Source: Flavobacterium sp. (GTDB taxonomy: Bacteria; Bacteroidota; Bacteroidia; Flavobacteriales; Flavobacteriaceae). From it: 64,000 nt of DNA. Positions 1 to 9,064 of this stretch are shown piece by piece (position 1 is the first letter of the stretch; every line of letters starts with the position of its first letter). The stretch is taken from assembly GCF_017744675.1 (NCBI RefSeq), contig NZ_JAGIAV010000003.1:290719-354718 (forward strand), given 5' to 3'. Below the pieces are notes generated by a model that saw nothing but the letters and a program-made list of their open reading frames with translations, did not search any database and was not told the origin of the DNA. The translations under genes were made by a program, and so were the position numbers.

Positions 1-1344
1 TTTTTCCATAATACCGCCAGGCATGTGATTTTTTTTAAGCGCTGTGTAAATCTCTTCCAGGTTTTCTTTTACAATTCCCTTTTGAATGACACTTACAATA
101 AAAGGAGTTGTCGAAGCTCCTGTCATTACATACGTATCATTTCCGCCAGCAGGGCCACGCGGAATAATACCTCCGTCTTTGTAATACTGCATTAGCGAAT
201 ACACGAATTCTTCCATAATTTCAGGATAAACCAATCCCCAAAGCGTGTTGATTGTCCATTGTGCTCCCCAAAAGGCATCAGAATTGTAATGGTTGAATTT
301 GGGTTTTCCATCAGCATTCAAAGGCAAATGCCCGACTCTGAATTGGTTTCCTGTATTATCGGGATAGGCTCCATTTGCGTCGCTGATCATTTTTCTTCCT
401 TGAAGTGCATGCCATAGATCGGTGTAAAATCTTCTCTGATCGGTTTCTGTGCCTCCTTCTATTTTTATTCTTCCTAATAAAGCGCTCCATTCTTTTCTAG
501 AATCGGCTACTGTTTGGCTAAAATTCCAATGAGGCAATTCTGTTTCGATATTGATCGCGGCGTTTTCTACTGAGGTATACGAAATGCCAACTTTCATCAG
601 TATTTGTTCTTTCGCTCCGCTAAAATGGATTAAATAATTTCCCGTTGCAGGATCTCTTTCTACAGAAGCAATTGGCTGATTTGTTTTAACTTTAAAAAAT
701 ACGGTCAAAGGTTTTGGACGTCTGAAATTAGTGCTCAAAACTAATGAACCAGAAAGTTCATAATCATTATTTTTTTCTAATATGCCATTGGTATTTTCAC
801 AAGGGCCTAAAATGGTATTGAGATTAAAAAGAATGGCTTTTTGCGTTCCTTTTGGAAAAGTGTATTGATGAAATCCAACTCTTGGCGTGCTGGTCAATTC
901 TGCTGTTATTTGATATCTATCTAATTTCAACGAATGGTATCCTGGTGTTATAATTTCGGTCTTATGACTGAATTTGGAATAAAAATCTTTAAAAACGGTT
1001 GATTTATTCTTCTCAGAAATTGTAACGGGCATTACCGATACTCCAGACAGCTGCCATTCGTGAATGTGGCTAAAACCCTTAACTGTATCTGTGGTATATT
1101 TATAACCGCCTCCCCAATCGCCTTTAATCTCTGTGTCGGGACTTAAATTAACCATACCAAAAGGGCGGCTTGCTGATGAAAAGTAAAACCATCTTGAATT
1201 TTCGGTGTCCAACAACGGATAAACCTTATCTGATACTTGTTTATTTTGTAAAGAAATGGTTTTCTGAGCGTTGCATGACAATAAAAAAACTAGAGTCAAA
1301 CTTATGGCAATCTGTCCTATTTTATAGATTTTATTTAGTTCCAT
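1..1344 (-). CDS. GH92 alpha-mannosidase lipoprotein (3' part beyond left edge)
   Basis: Only the first 448 codons are in the window, and the gene continues past position 1. The start ATG at 1344 gives a hydrophobic leader ending in FLLSCNAQ, a lipobox with the acylated Cys near residue 24. Residues after the Cys are not acidic, so a periplasmic-facing lipoprotein is likelier than a surface one. The stretch SRPFGMVNLSPDT, then GDWGGGYKY and GFSHIHEWQLSGVSV (about residues 60-105), is typical of the N-terminal beta-sandwich and active-site loops of GH92, which are calcium-dependent exo-acting alpha-mannosidases. GH92 enzymes usually exceed 700 residues, so roughly 40% is missing. It lies downstream of a GH89-SusC-SusD set on the same strand but is separated from it by a terminator-like hairpin and a long inverted repeat, so it may have its own promoter. 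The family call is firm; linkage specificity cannot be read. Confidence 0.85.
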   Translation of the reverse strand, partial: MELNKIYKIGQIAISLTLVFLLSCNAQKTISLQNKQVSDKVYPLLDTENSRWFYFSSASRPFGMVNLSPDTEIKGDWGGGYKYTTDTVKGFSHIHEWQLSGVSVMPVTISEKNKSTVFKDFYSKFSHKTEIITPGYHSLKLDRYQITAELTSTPRVGFHQYTFPKGTQKAILFNLNTILGPCENTNGILEKNNDYELSGSLVLSTNFRRPKPLTVFFKVKTNQPIASVERDPATGNYLIHFSGAKEQILMKVGISYTSVENAAINIETELPHWNFSQTVADSRKEWSALLGRIKIEGGTETDQRRFYTDLWHALQGRKMISDANGAYPDNTGNQFRVGHLPLNADGKPKFNHYNSDAFWGAQWTINTLWGLVYPEIMEEFVYSLMQYYKDGGIIPRGPAGGNDTYVMTGASTTPFIVSVIQKGIVKENLEEIYTALKKNHMPGGIMEK

Positions 1345-1465
1345 GTATGCTGTTTGTATTGATGGGACAAAATTGGGCTGATACTGATTTTTATAACGGT
1401 TAATTTCAAAACCAACAATATTCAATTGATACAAACTGAATATTTTAAAACTTAAAAAGAATGTT

Positions 1466-1521
1466 ACAAAGCTTAATCTTTCTTCAATAATCTTCAGGAA
1501 CTGCATTGGATTAAGCTTTGT
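1466..1521. repeat. 13-bp perfect inverted repeat upstream of GH92
   Basis: ACAAAGCTTAATC at 1466-1478 is exactly complementary to GATTAAGCTTTGT at 1509-1521, with a 30-bp spacer. It lies 122-178 bp upstream of the GH92 start, on the promoter side. It could be a two-site operator or a cruciform/RNA hairpin. It is separate from the terminator-like stem at 1595-1628. Confidence 0.6.
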
Positions 1522-1594
1522 GTGCATTCTAAAAACGAAACTGAAACTGAACTGTTTATCTTGAGCAACAAAAAAAAACAGTTTTCTTTTAGTA

Positions 1595-1628
1595 AAAAGG
1601 AGAAGATTTTTTACGCTCTTCTCCTTTT
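1595..1628 (-). terminator. hairpin terminator after the SusC/SusD operon
   Basis: AAAAGGAGAAGA (1595-1606) and TCTTCTCCTTTT (1617-1628) form a perfect 12-bp stem with a 10-nt loop. Read on the minus strand, it begins 46 nt after the SusD stop codon and ends in a run of five T. Confidence 0.65.
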
Positions 1629-1674
1629 CAAAATTATATTGGGTTACAATGCGTACCTTTCTAAATTCTCATTT

Positions 1675-3288
1675 TTAATATCCATCATTCTGAATCAAAG
1701 CTGGATTTAAAACCATTGCATTGGTTGGAATCGGGAATACTCGGCGATAAACATCTGTATTAGTTTTATAGCCCCATGATCCTTCATATTTCCCGAAACG
1801 GATCATATCGTTTCTATGCCATGCTTCCCAAGCAAACTCACGGCTTCTTTCTTTGTAAAGATCATCTAAAGTCACTCCGCTTAAAGGAGCAGATGTTGTA
1901 CGATTAGAACGAACCATGTTTACCAAGGCATCTGCACTTTGTCCTAGAGTCGAAGCGCCTCCGCGAAGGATTGATTCTGCTTTCATTAACAGTACATCTG
2001 AGTAGCGTAAGAAAGGAACATCATTCTTTTGGTTACGATTTGTTGAAGTGGCATCTGGATAGAATTTAATATTTCTATATCCCATGTTCCAAGCGATTTC
2101 GTCATTTCCAAGATCAAATAAAGCTACACTTTGACGAGGTATAATATCTGGTGTTAAATTTACCTGATACGTATACGATGCACCTCCATCAGCTCCTGTG
2201 TAAAATTGATCGTATCCTTTTTTAGTTGTCGTAACCAAAACTGGAGTAACGCCATCATTCATATATTGAAGACCTGTTAACCATTGTTTGTTACGAATAT
2301 CGTTCGGATCATTAAATAAGGCATAAAATTCAGGCAGCGTACTTCTAGGCGCACTTGGTGTAAAAGGAAGACCGAATTTAGCTCTTTCAGAACGCGGCAC
2401 ATCATAACGTGCATGATACATTTGTCCGTTGTAACCCACTGTAACCGCTGCTGGATCGTAAGGAACAGCAAAGATGAACTCTTTTATTTGCGGACCGTTG
2501 GTAGGATAAAACATCTGCAAGTAAGTAGCTCTTGGCTCAACAGAATACAATCCAGAATTAATTACCTGATCACAAGCTGCAATACAATCTGTATAACGCT
2601 GTGTTCCTGAATATACCTCAGCATTAAGATATAATTTGGCTAGCATCGCATTGGCAGTCTGTTTGTTTGGTCTACCATAAGTAGTAATTCCTGATGCAGG
2701 ATTTAAATTAGGAACGGCACTTTTTAATTCTTTTTCAATAAAATTAAAAACTTCTTTTCTTGGCGCTTTAGCACGAGCAGTAAAATCTCCATATAAAGTA
2801 TCCAACGGCACATCTCCATAACTGTCCATTAACATAAAATAGGAAATAGCACGCATCGTTTTGATCTCTGAAATCAAAGTCTTTTTCTCTGTTCCTTCAG
2901 GCATTGTCTGTCTTAAGATTGAAATCGTCTGATTGCATGTTCCAATCACTTTAGACGTCCAATCCCAAAGGCTTCCAATAATCCCATTGTCGGCATTCCA
3001 GTCATGGTAATGCATGGCAATGTAATTTCTGTTGTCGAACCAGTTTCCTCCTCTTGCAGGCAAAATAGATTCATCTGTACTTAAAGATTGCGCCCACCAC
3101 CAAGCAAAAGAAAATTCTCCTCTAAAAGCTACATAAACCGGACCTGTAGCCTGAATGTACTGTTGTGAGTTTTGAGGAAACACTTCAGGTGTCAATTGTG
3201 TTGTAATAGGCACATCAAGGTCACTGCAAGACCATACTAAACCAGCCATAAGTACTGGGAGTCCTAAATATTTTAATATCTTTTTCAT
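1675..3288 (-). CDS. SusD/RagB-like glycan-binding lipoprotein
   Basis: This is the outer-membrane lipoprotein partner of a SusC transporter, which binds an oligosaccharide at the cell surface and closes the transporter like a lid. The leader MKKILKYLGLPVLMAGLVWSC is a lipoprotein signal. Acidic residues just after the Cys (SDLDVP) fit the Bacteroidota surface-export signal. The body (about 537 residues) shows the usual SusD pattern: a tetratricopeptide-like N-terminal part with KTMRAISYFMLMDSYGDVPLD, and a C-terminal half with LLMKAESILRGG and REFAWEAWHRNDMIRFG. The SusC stop is at 3308, so the genes are translationally close. An ATG at 3300 would add MLKI; I prefer 3288 because it gives the standard MKK leader. 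The ligand is unknown, although the neighbouring GH89 and GH92 point to GlcNAc- and mannose-containing glycans. Confidence 0.93.
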   Translation of the reverse strand: MKKILKYLGLPVLMAGLVWSCSDLDVPITTQLTPEVFPQNSQQYIQATGPVYVAFRGEFSFAWWWAQSLSTDESILPARGGNWFDNRNYIAMHYHDWNADNGIIGSLWDWTSKVIGTCNQTISILRQTMPEGTEKKTLISEIKTMRAISYFMLMDSYGDVPLDTLYGDFTARAKAPRKEVFNFIEKELKSAVPNLNPASGITTYGRPNKQTANAMLAKLYLNAEVYSGTQRYTDCIAACDQVINSGLYSVEPRATYLQMFYPTNGPQIKEFIFAVPYDPAAVTVGYNGQMYHARYDVPRSERAKFGLPFTPSAPRSTLPEFYALFNDPNDIRNKQWLTGLQYMNDGVTPVLVTTTKKGYDQFYTGADGGASYTYQVNLTPDIIPRQSVALFDLGNDEIAWNMGYRNIKFYPDATSTNRNQKNDVPFLRYSDVLLMKAESILRGGASTLGQSADALVNMVRSNRTTSAPLSGVTLDDLYKERSREFAWEAWHRNDMIRFGKYEGSWGYKTNTDVYRRVFPIPTNAMVLNPALIQNDGY

Positions 3289-3307
3289 AATTTTTAGCAT
3301 TTAATTT

Positions 3308-6300
3308 TTAGAAGATCACATTTAAACCGAACAAGTATGTTCTTGTTTTTGGATAGAAGTTATTTGAATCTACTCCAGGAGCTGTTCCTCCTTGCTCTAC
3401 CTCGGGATCAATTCCGGTGTATTTAGTTATCACAAATACGTTGTTTACGGTGTGATACAGGCGAAGACTGCTTATGTATCTGCCTACTTTACCAAAATTA
3501 TATCCTAATGTCATGTTGTCCAATCTTATATAGCTGCCGTCTTCAATAAAACGATCTGAATATTTAAAAGAGTTTAAGTCATTTGGAGATTCATTTCCTG
3601 CATCAACCAAAATATTAGTGGTCATTGCCGTACTTGGTCTAAACAAATCGGCACGTGTTGCGTTGAAAATTTTATTACCGAAAACTCCTCTAAAGAAAAT
3701 ACTTAAATCGAATTTTTTGTATTGAAAGTTATTTGCCCATCCCATTAATAATTTTGGTTGCGCGCTTCCTGCATAATGGTAATCTACTCCAATTTGCGGT
3801 GTAGTAGTCAAATTGCCATTTTTGTCGTAATACTGAGAAACCCCAGCAGCATTTTTTCCGGCATATTGTAAAGTAAAGAATTGTCCAAGAGGTTTTCCTT
3901 CCTTAAAAATCTGTAAAGTACTTCCTGTCTGTCCGCCTCCATCTGGCTGTACACGACGGATAGAATCTCCCCCAACAAAAAACGGACTAGTTAATTTAAC
4001 GATCTCATTTTTGTTATGAGCCAAATTCAGGCTGGTATTCCAGCTGAAATTTGCTGTTTTAACTGGCGTTGCGCTTAAACTAAGCTCGATACCTTTATTA
4101 GACATCGTTCCTCCATTTGCTACAATTGTTCCTACTGGCACCAACATCGGATCAACATTATAGTTGAAGATCATATCTGTTGTTTTCTTGTCGTAAACGT
4201 CAACCGAACCTGTTACTTTTCCTTTTGCGATAGAGAAATCAAGACCAATATTTGCTGTTGCTGTTTTTTCCCATTTCAAATCAGGATTTGCCGCCTGGTT
4301 AGGTCCGTAAGCACCAATCTGCTGTCCGTTGTAATAAAAAGTTCCTAAACTTCCAGATATAAATTGAGACGTGTAAGCATTAAATCCTGAAGAATTTCCT
4401 GTTACCCCCCAGCTTGCGCGTAACTTTAAATCGCTAAATACATTCTGGTTCTTCATAAAACCTTCTTTATCTATTCTCCATGCACCTCCTACAGATGGAA
4501 AATAACCCCATTGGTTGTTCGCCCCAAACATAGAGCCTCCGTCTTTTCTAAGTGATCCTTGCAAAAGGTATTTGTCTTTATAATTATAGTTTAAACGTCC
4601 AAAATAAGAGATTAAACGTGTTTGCTGATACGCTTTGCTATCTCCAAAATTTACTACATAACCATTAACCGAAGTATAATTGCTTAAAGCTAAGTTGTTG
4701 TATCCAACATTGTCTACAGGAAAGTTTGTAGTGGTAGCTTGAAAACCGTCTCCCAAAGTATTTTCCTGCCATGAGTAACCCAAAACCGCTTTTATTTTAT
4801 GATCGCCTAATGTTTTATCCCACGTTAAGTAACTTTCAATAATATTATTTCTTGTTTCGTAAGCATTTCTCAATGCAGAACCATTTACACCAAAATTAAC
4901 CAATGTTTTTGTTAAAGGTGGATCTGGGTTGTTGTAAAAGTTGGCGCTGTTGTATTGAGAATAATAACTGTCATAAAATTCTCCGTGAGATGCCGTTAAT
5001 CTCTGATGCGCTAAATTTAAATTATACGTAAATCCGAAAGGCAGTTTTACTTCTGCAGTAAGGTTACCTACAAGATTATCTGTTTTAGTTTCGTCTGTTC
5101 CATGTTCGATTAATGCAACTGGATTAAAATATCCTGGACTTGTAAAATTTTCAAATAAACTTCCGTCTGCATTTCTTACTGGAGAAACAGGAAGATAACT
5201 TGCCGCTTGTAAAAGTACTGTATTACGCTGCGGAACATTTTGATATTTTGAAGTAGAATTAGTCACATTCAAACCAAATTTAACTTTATCATCAAAAGCG
5301 TATTGCTCAACAGATAAACGGGCAATAATACGAGAGAAATCACTTTTTAACATAACTCCTTCTTTATTAATAGAAGTAATGCTTGCCGTATAGCTTCCAT
5401 GATCTCCACCACCGCTCATAGACAGGTTATGGCTGCTTGATACTGCACGGCTAGGTCTTAAAATTTCTTTTTGCCAATTGGTGTGCGCCCCTTTATCATT
5501 TTCTGGAGTAAAGTTTAGGTTGTTTCTTGTTGTAAAATCTCTCAGCTGATCTGCATTCATCATGTCCAGATTATTAGAAACTTCCTCAAGACCAAAATAT
5601 CCATTGTACGCCACTTGCGTTCTGCCTTTGCTTCCTTTTTTGGTTGTTACCATGATCACACCATTTGCAGCACGGTTACCATAAATTGCCGTTGCAGCAG
5701 CATCTTTCAAAACGTCAATAGTAGCAATATCATCTGGTGAAATCACAGAGATATCAACACCAGGAATACCATCAATTACATAAAATGGTCCTTGAGAACT
5801 ATTTAATGTTGAAGCTCCACGCAAAACCACAGAAGCCGTTTTTGTTGGATCTCCGCTTGATGAAATATTCAAACCAGAAACCTTACCCTGTAAAAGCTGT
5901 CCCACATCGCTGATTGCACCTTTGTTCAAATCTTCAGCCTTTACAGATGAAACTGCAGTTGTTAAGTTTTTACGAGATCCTTTACCGTAACCTACTACAA
6001 CAACCTGCTCTAAGTTGGTTGTGGTAGACAGCAATTTAATCGAATAATTTGTTTTCGTTCCGTCTAATTTTACAGCTTGATCTTCAAATCCCATAAATGA
6101 AAATACAAGTGTTGCATTTTTGTTTGAAGCCGAAATTTTAAATTTTCCGTCAAAATCTGACGTTACAGTATTAGTTGTACCTTTCTCAAGTACATTAACA
6201 GCTGGCAGAGGAATACCTTTGTCATCCAATACCACACCAGACACTTCTGTTTTCTGTGCCCAGGTATTAATTGAGAAGCCAAAGAAAAAGGCTAATAATA

Positions 6301-6319
6301 AAAGTTTAAGTTTTTCCAT
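3308..6319 (-). CDS. SusC/RagA-family TonB-dependent outer-membrane transporter
   Basis: This is a TonB-dependent importer of oligosaccharides (1003 residues), paired with the SusD gene immediately downstream. A signal peptide ends near NTWAQ. It is followed by a carboxypeptidase-regulatory-like domain (about 23-95, TEVSGVVLDDKG to the SIKL region), a TonB-box/linker with VVVGYGKGSRKN, and then a plug domain with VLRGASTLNSSQGPFYVIDG and DVLKDAAATAIYGNRAANGVI. A long beta-barrel follows, ending in the aromatic strand TYLFGLNVIF. There is no STN signalling domain, so regulation through an ECF sigma/anti-sigma pair via this protein is not expected. GH89 lies 277 bp upstream on the same strand. 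Confidence 0.95.
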   Translation of the reverse strand: MEKLKLLLLAFFFGFSINTWAQKTEVSGVVLDDKGIPLPAVNVLEKGTTNTVTSDFDGKFKISASNKNATLVFSFMGFEDQAVKLDGTKTNYSIKLLSTTTNLEQVVVVGYGKGSRKNLTTAVSSVKAEDLNKGAISDVGQLLQGKVSGLNISSSGDPTKTASVVLRGASTLNSSQGPFYVIDGIPGVDISVISPDDIATIDVLKDAAATAIYGNRAANGVIMVTTKKGSKGRTQVAYNGYFGLEEVSNNLDMMNADQLRDFTTRNNLNFTPENDKGAHTNWQKEILRPSRAVSSSHNLSMSGGGDHGSYTASITSINKEGVMLKSDFSRIIARLSVEQYAFDDKVKFGLNVTNSTSKYQNVPQRNTVLLQAASYLPVSPVRNADGSLFENFTSPGYFNPVALIEHGTDETKTDNLVGNLTAEVKLPFGFTYNLNLAHQRLTASHGEFYDSYYSQYNSANFYNNPDPPLTKTLVNFGVNGSALRNAYETRNNIIESYLTWDKTLGDHKIKAVLGYSWQENTLGDGFQATTTNFPVDNVGYNNLALSNYTSVNGYVVNFGDSKAYQQTRLISYFGRLNYNYKDKYLLQGSLRKDGGSMFGANNQWGYFPSVGGAWRIDKEGFMKNQNVFSDLKLRASWGVTGNSSGFNAYTSQFISGSLGTFYYNGQQIGAYGPNQAANPDLKWEKTATANIGLDFSIAKGKVTGSVDVYDKKTTDMIFNYNVDPMLVPVGTIVANGGTMSNKGIELSLSATPVKTANFSWNTSLNLAHNKNEIVKLTSPFFVGGDSIRRVQPDGGGQTGSTLQIFKEGKPLGQFFTLQYAGKNAAGVSQYYDKNGNLTTTPQIGVDYHYAGSAQPKLLMGWANNFQYKKFDLSIFFRGVFGNKIFNATRADLFRPSTAMTTNILVDAGNESPNDLNSFKYSDRFIEDGSYIRLDNMTLGYNFGKVGRYISSLRLYHTVNNVFVITKYTGIDPEVEQGGTAPGVDSNNFYPKTRTYLFGLNVIF

Positions 6320-6596
6320 TGTAATGTTGGTTAATTAGTTAATGTATGGACGAAATTAGTGCTAAAGAAATGTTAACAAATGGACAAGTTATTCATAAAC
6401 ATGGATAATTTCTATAAAGTCAATGATAATAAGGCTTGGCAACGTTTTTTTTATAGAAATATATAATGAAAAACTGACTAATAAATCGATTTCGGAAATT
6501 TTTCTTTTTCATAAAGATGGTTCGGCTTTAGGTTATGTTAGAAATATGGTGTTAAATTATGTTTATATACGAAGTAATTATTATCTAATACTCTTT

Positions 6597-8774
6597 TTAT
6601 TTATGTTCTGTCCAATTAGTTTCCCAATTTTTAATTGATTCTCTTTCTTTATTTTCATCAAAAGAAGTATTATTAACAGATGCCTTTTTTAAAGCCTCCA
6701 AAAACATCTTCCATCTTGGCCAGTAAAATCCTTTGTACATTCCTTTCCATGCTCTTGAAGCATAGTCATTCAGATGCCCTTCTCCGCCCCAAAGCGTAAT
6801 TAATGTTTTGGCATTTTTTCTATATAATGAAGAAACCTCTGGTGAACTTCCATAATCAGAAGCTGACTTTACCCATTGATCTAAACTATTTAATGGCTGT
6901 CCAGACATTATAGCATCTATATGCAGAGCTTGTTTTTCTATCTTTTTAAATAATTGGTCTCCTTTTGCAATATCTTTCTGCTGATAGGCTTTTACACATG
7001 CCATAAGATCCTCATCAATACAAAGCGAATAATAATGTCTTGAAACATCTATTAGATCGTATTGAATAAGATTCTTTTTATTGTATTTTTTGGCTTCTTT
7101 GCTTAAAATGTCCAAAGCTTCTTTGAGTTTTTCTTTGTCTCCAGGATTACCTTTAAACTCTGTAATTTTTACTGTTGGGCGTTTGAAAAGCAAATACGCT
7201 CCAGCCCAATCATTCCACCAGCGTGTTTCCCAATATTTGACATTGTAAACCGATTTCAGCAATAATTCCCAAGCCTGAACAGCAGCTTGTGTAGTCTGTC
7301 CGTATCTTGCATTTAAGTATTTGACCATCCAATCGTTTAGAGGCTGTTCTGCCTTCGTCCACGGAAGATCATATATATATTCGTAAACAATTGAATTATT
7401 GTTCAATCCTTCAGGCATTGCTCCATAACCTACAATATTTCCTCTGTTTGGATTTTTCAGCAAACTTGCCAATTCTTCTTTATAAAAATTCAAATCTCCA
7501 TAAACAGGATTAGAACCTCCATAATTATGCACATAACCGTAAGTCCATTGTTTGCCATAAAAAGCTTCCTGATTTTCCCATACCTTATATCTGTCGTTGG
7601 CATAATCTTGAACCATTAATCTATCATTTGGAACTTTACTCAAAAAAGCGCTCGTTGCTTCTTTTGTCCAGAACTCCTTATTATCTCCAAAAAGCCATCC
7701 TTGCATAACCCAAACTGCTCCAGGCGCTGCTTCATCAATGGTTTCATAGATCGCACTTCCGTAGCTGGCAAGTTCTTCATATTTATTATGTTCAGAAACT
7801 GGAGGTTCGATCTCGTTAAAAGAATCTGCCAAATAGAAATTAGATTTCCCATACTTTTGGGTATAAATTTCAATAAATCGTTTTCCAATTTTTTTAAACA
7901 AAGGATCTTTTGAATCTAGGAGAAAAGTACTTGCAAAACCACCTCCAGACCATGATTTTAATTCTGTAATTTTTGCTTCAGGATGTTTTTCGGCGAAAGC
8001 CTTTGGCACGTAACCGCTAAAAGCAGGTACAACAGGGTGCATGTCAAGTGCTTTCATTCTTTCTAAGATTTTCTTCTGAAGTTCTTCTTTCTTAACAAAC
8101 CATTCTTGCGGCAAAGGCCCTTCCAGACTATTGATATTTCCCATACGCTGCCACGGCAAGTAAGCCGGTCCTGTAAAATGGGCTTCCAATTGTGCGCTGG
8201 TTAGCCCATACTCTTTCCACAATTCCTGCCATACCGCTTCTTGGCCTTCCATTGCAGTGGGAAGATTTATTCCGTGAACCGCCATCCAGTCTATTTCTTG
8301 TTCCCAGCGTTTCCAGTCCCACCACGGAGTAGTGTAGCCAAAGGTACAGGCATTGAGATATTCTCTATACTGAAAAGGTGTCTCTCCTTTTTTAGAATAT
8401 TTAGGCCAAGCTTTAGGAAGATCAATTCTGTTTCCTTCCCAGCTCACTAAAACTGCTCCTATGTCTCTTAAAAAATTATAGGCCGCATAACAGATTGCGG
8501 TATTACTCGAAGCTTTTATCTTTACTAGATTATTCTCTGTTTCAATTTCAAACCAGTCAGATTTGCTTTTTTGGTCTTCGGCAATAGTTAGCTGAAATTC
8601 GCTCGATCGGTTTCCAACAAGCCTTTCAATAACTCCGAAAGCACTTTTTGCTTTTTCTTCGTTTTGGCAAAATCCTTTTATAGAGCCAGAAAATAACAGC
8701 ACAAAGGCCATTACTGCTAACTTTAATGAACTGCCGTTTTTAATTTTAAAATTCTCACTTTTCATATAAATCAT
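6597..8774 (-). CDS. GH89 alpha-N-acetylglucosaminidase
   Basis: This is an exo-enzyme removing terminal alpha-linked GlcNAc, the bacterial counterpart of lysosomal NAGLU. After a signal peptide (about residues 1-36) comes a small N-terminal alpha/beta domain. The TIM barrel carries family signatures: YREYLNACTFGYTTPWWDWKRW, DWMAVHGINLPTAMEGQE, and LADSFNEIEPP with E321. GYGAMPEGLNNNSIVYEYIYDLPW carries E455. E321 and E455 match the two catalytic glutamates of NAGLU by position in these motifs. The C-terminal part is the helical domain of the family. The 725-residue length is normal. ATG codons at 8774 and 8765 are both possible starts; residue numbers here use 8774. It precedes SusC/SusD on the same strand, so it probably belongs to the same PUL. 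Confidence 0.93.
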   Translation of the reverse strand: MIYMKSENFKIKNGSSLKLAVMAFVLLFSGSIKGFCQNEEKAKSAFGVIERLVGNRSSEFQLTIAEDQKSKSDWFEIETENNLVKIKASSNTAICYAAYNFLRDIGAVLVSWEGNRIDLPKAWPKYSKKGETPFQYREYLNACTFGYTTPWWDWKRWEQEIDWMAVHGINLPTAMEGQEAVWQELWKEYGLTSAQLEAHFTGPAYLPWQRMGNINSLEGPLPQEWFVKKEELQKKILERMKALDMHPVVPAFSGYVPKAFAEKHPEAKITELKSWSGGGFASTFLLDSKDPLFKKIGKRFIEIYTQKYGKSNFYLADSFNEIEPPVSEHNKYEELASYGSAIYETIDEAAPGAVWVMQGWLFGDNKEFWTKEATSAFLSKVPNDRLMVQDYANDRYKVWENQEAFYGKQWTYGYVHNYGGSNPVYGDLNFYKEELASLLKNPNRGNIVGYGAMPEGLNNNSIVYEYIYDLPWTKAEQPLNDWMVKYLNARYGQTTQAAVQAWELLLKSVYNVKYWETRWWNDWAGAYLLFKRPTVKITEFKGNPGDKEKLKEALDILSKEAKKYNKKNLIQYDLIDVSRHYYSLCIDEDLMACVKAYQQKDIAKGDQLFKKIEKQALHIDAIMSGQPLNSLDQWVKSASDYGSSPEVSSLYRKNAKTLITLWGGEGHLNDYASRAWKGMYKGFYWPRWKMFLEALKKASVNNTSFDENKERESIKNWETNWTEHK

Positions 8775-8818
8775 ATATTTATTAAATTGTCTTCATCATT
8801 TCGGTCAGATAAAACAAA

Positions 8819-8845
8819 GGAGATTAAATCGTTACATTAATCTCC
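8819..8845. other. 9-bp perfect hairpin in the GH89 upstream region
   Basis: GGAGATTAA (8819-8827) pairs perfectly with TTAATCTCC (8837-8845) around a 9-nt loop, 45-71 bp upstream of the GH89 start. A smaller palindrome, GGTTCTGGAACC (8934-8945), follows in the same divergent region. Neither has a T-run that would make it a clear terminator. An operator or 5'-leader structure is possible. Confidence 0.4.
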
Positions 8846-9016
8846 CTGCTCAAACAAAACCTAACAAAAAATTACTACTAATACTTAGCAGTACAAACGA
8901 ATAAACCAGAAAGCCAATAAATAGGTTCTGGAACCGAAAATAAAATTATATATAATGCCATCCCATAAGATGGATTTATCAGTCAAAAGCATAGACATAT
9001 TTAACAGTCTATTTTA

Positions 9017-9046
9017 TTTGGCCAAGTTGAAGGTTAACTATTTTTG
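9017..9046 (+). promoter_or_regulatory. Bacteroidota-type promoter of the AraC-like gene
   Basis: A -33 box TTTG (9017-9020) and a -7 box TATTTTTG (9039-9046) are separated by 18 bp. This matches the Flavobacterium/Bacteroides consensus TTTG...TAnnTTTG. The ATG at 9065 lies 18 bp further on, implying a very short leader. A TTG at 9044 falls inside the -7 box, which argues against using it as a start. Confidence 0.65.
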
Positions 9047-9064
9047 CAAATCAATATAAAGCGT

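Larger units (their letters stand above)
1345..1674. other. intergenic region between GH92 and SusD, no gene
   Basis: This is 330 bp without a convincing gene. It holds the SusD-side hairpin (1595-1628) and a 13-bp perfect inverted repeat (1466-1478 with 1509-1521). The short plus-strand reading frame from 1522 has no recognisable domain and runs through the hairpin, so I do not accept it. Confidence 0.6.

Noticed and set aside
1170..1403. 77-residue plus-strand reading frame
   Set aside because: It lies antisense to the start of the GH92 gene, whose family motifs are clear, and has no recognisable domain.
1522..1710. 62-residue plus-strand reading frame
   Set aside because: It runs through a terminator-like hairpin and into the SusD gene on the other strand; no domain or promoter.
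6423..6638. 71-residue plus-strand frame in the SusC-GH89 gap
   Set aside because: It overlaps the end of GH89 antisense, with low-complexity AT-rich composition and no family.
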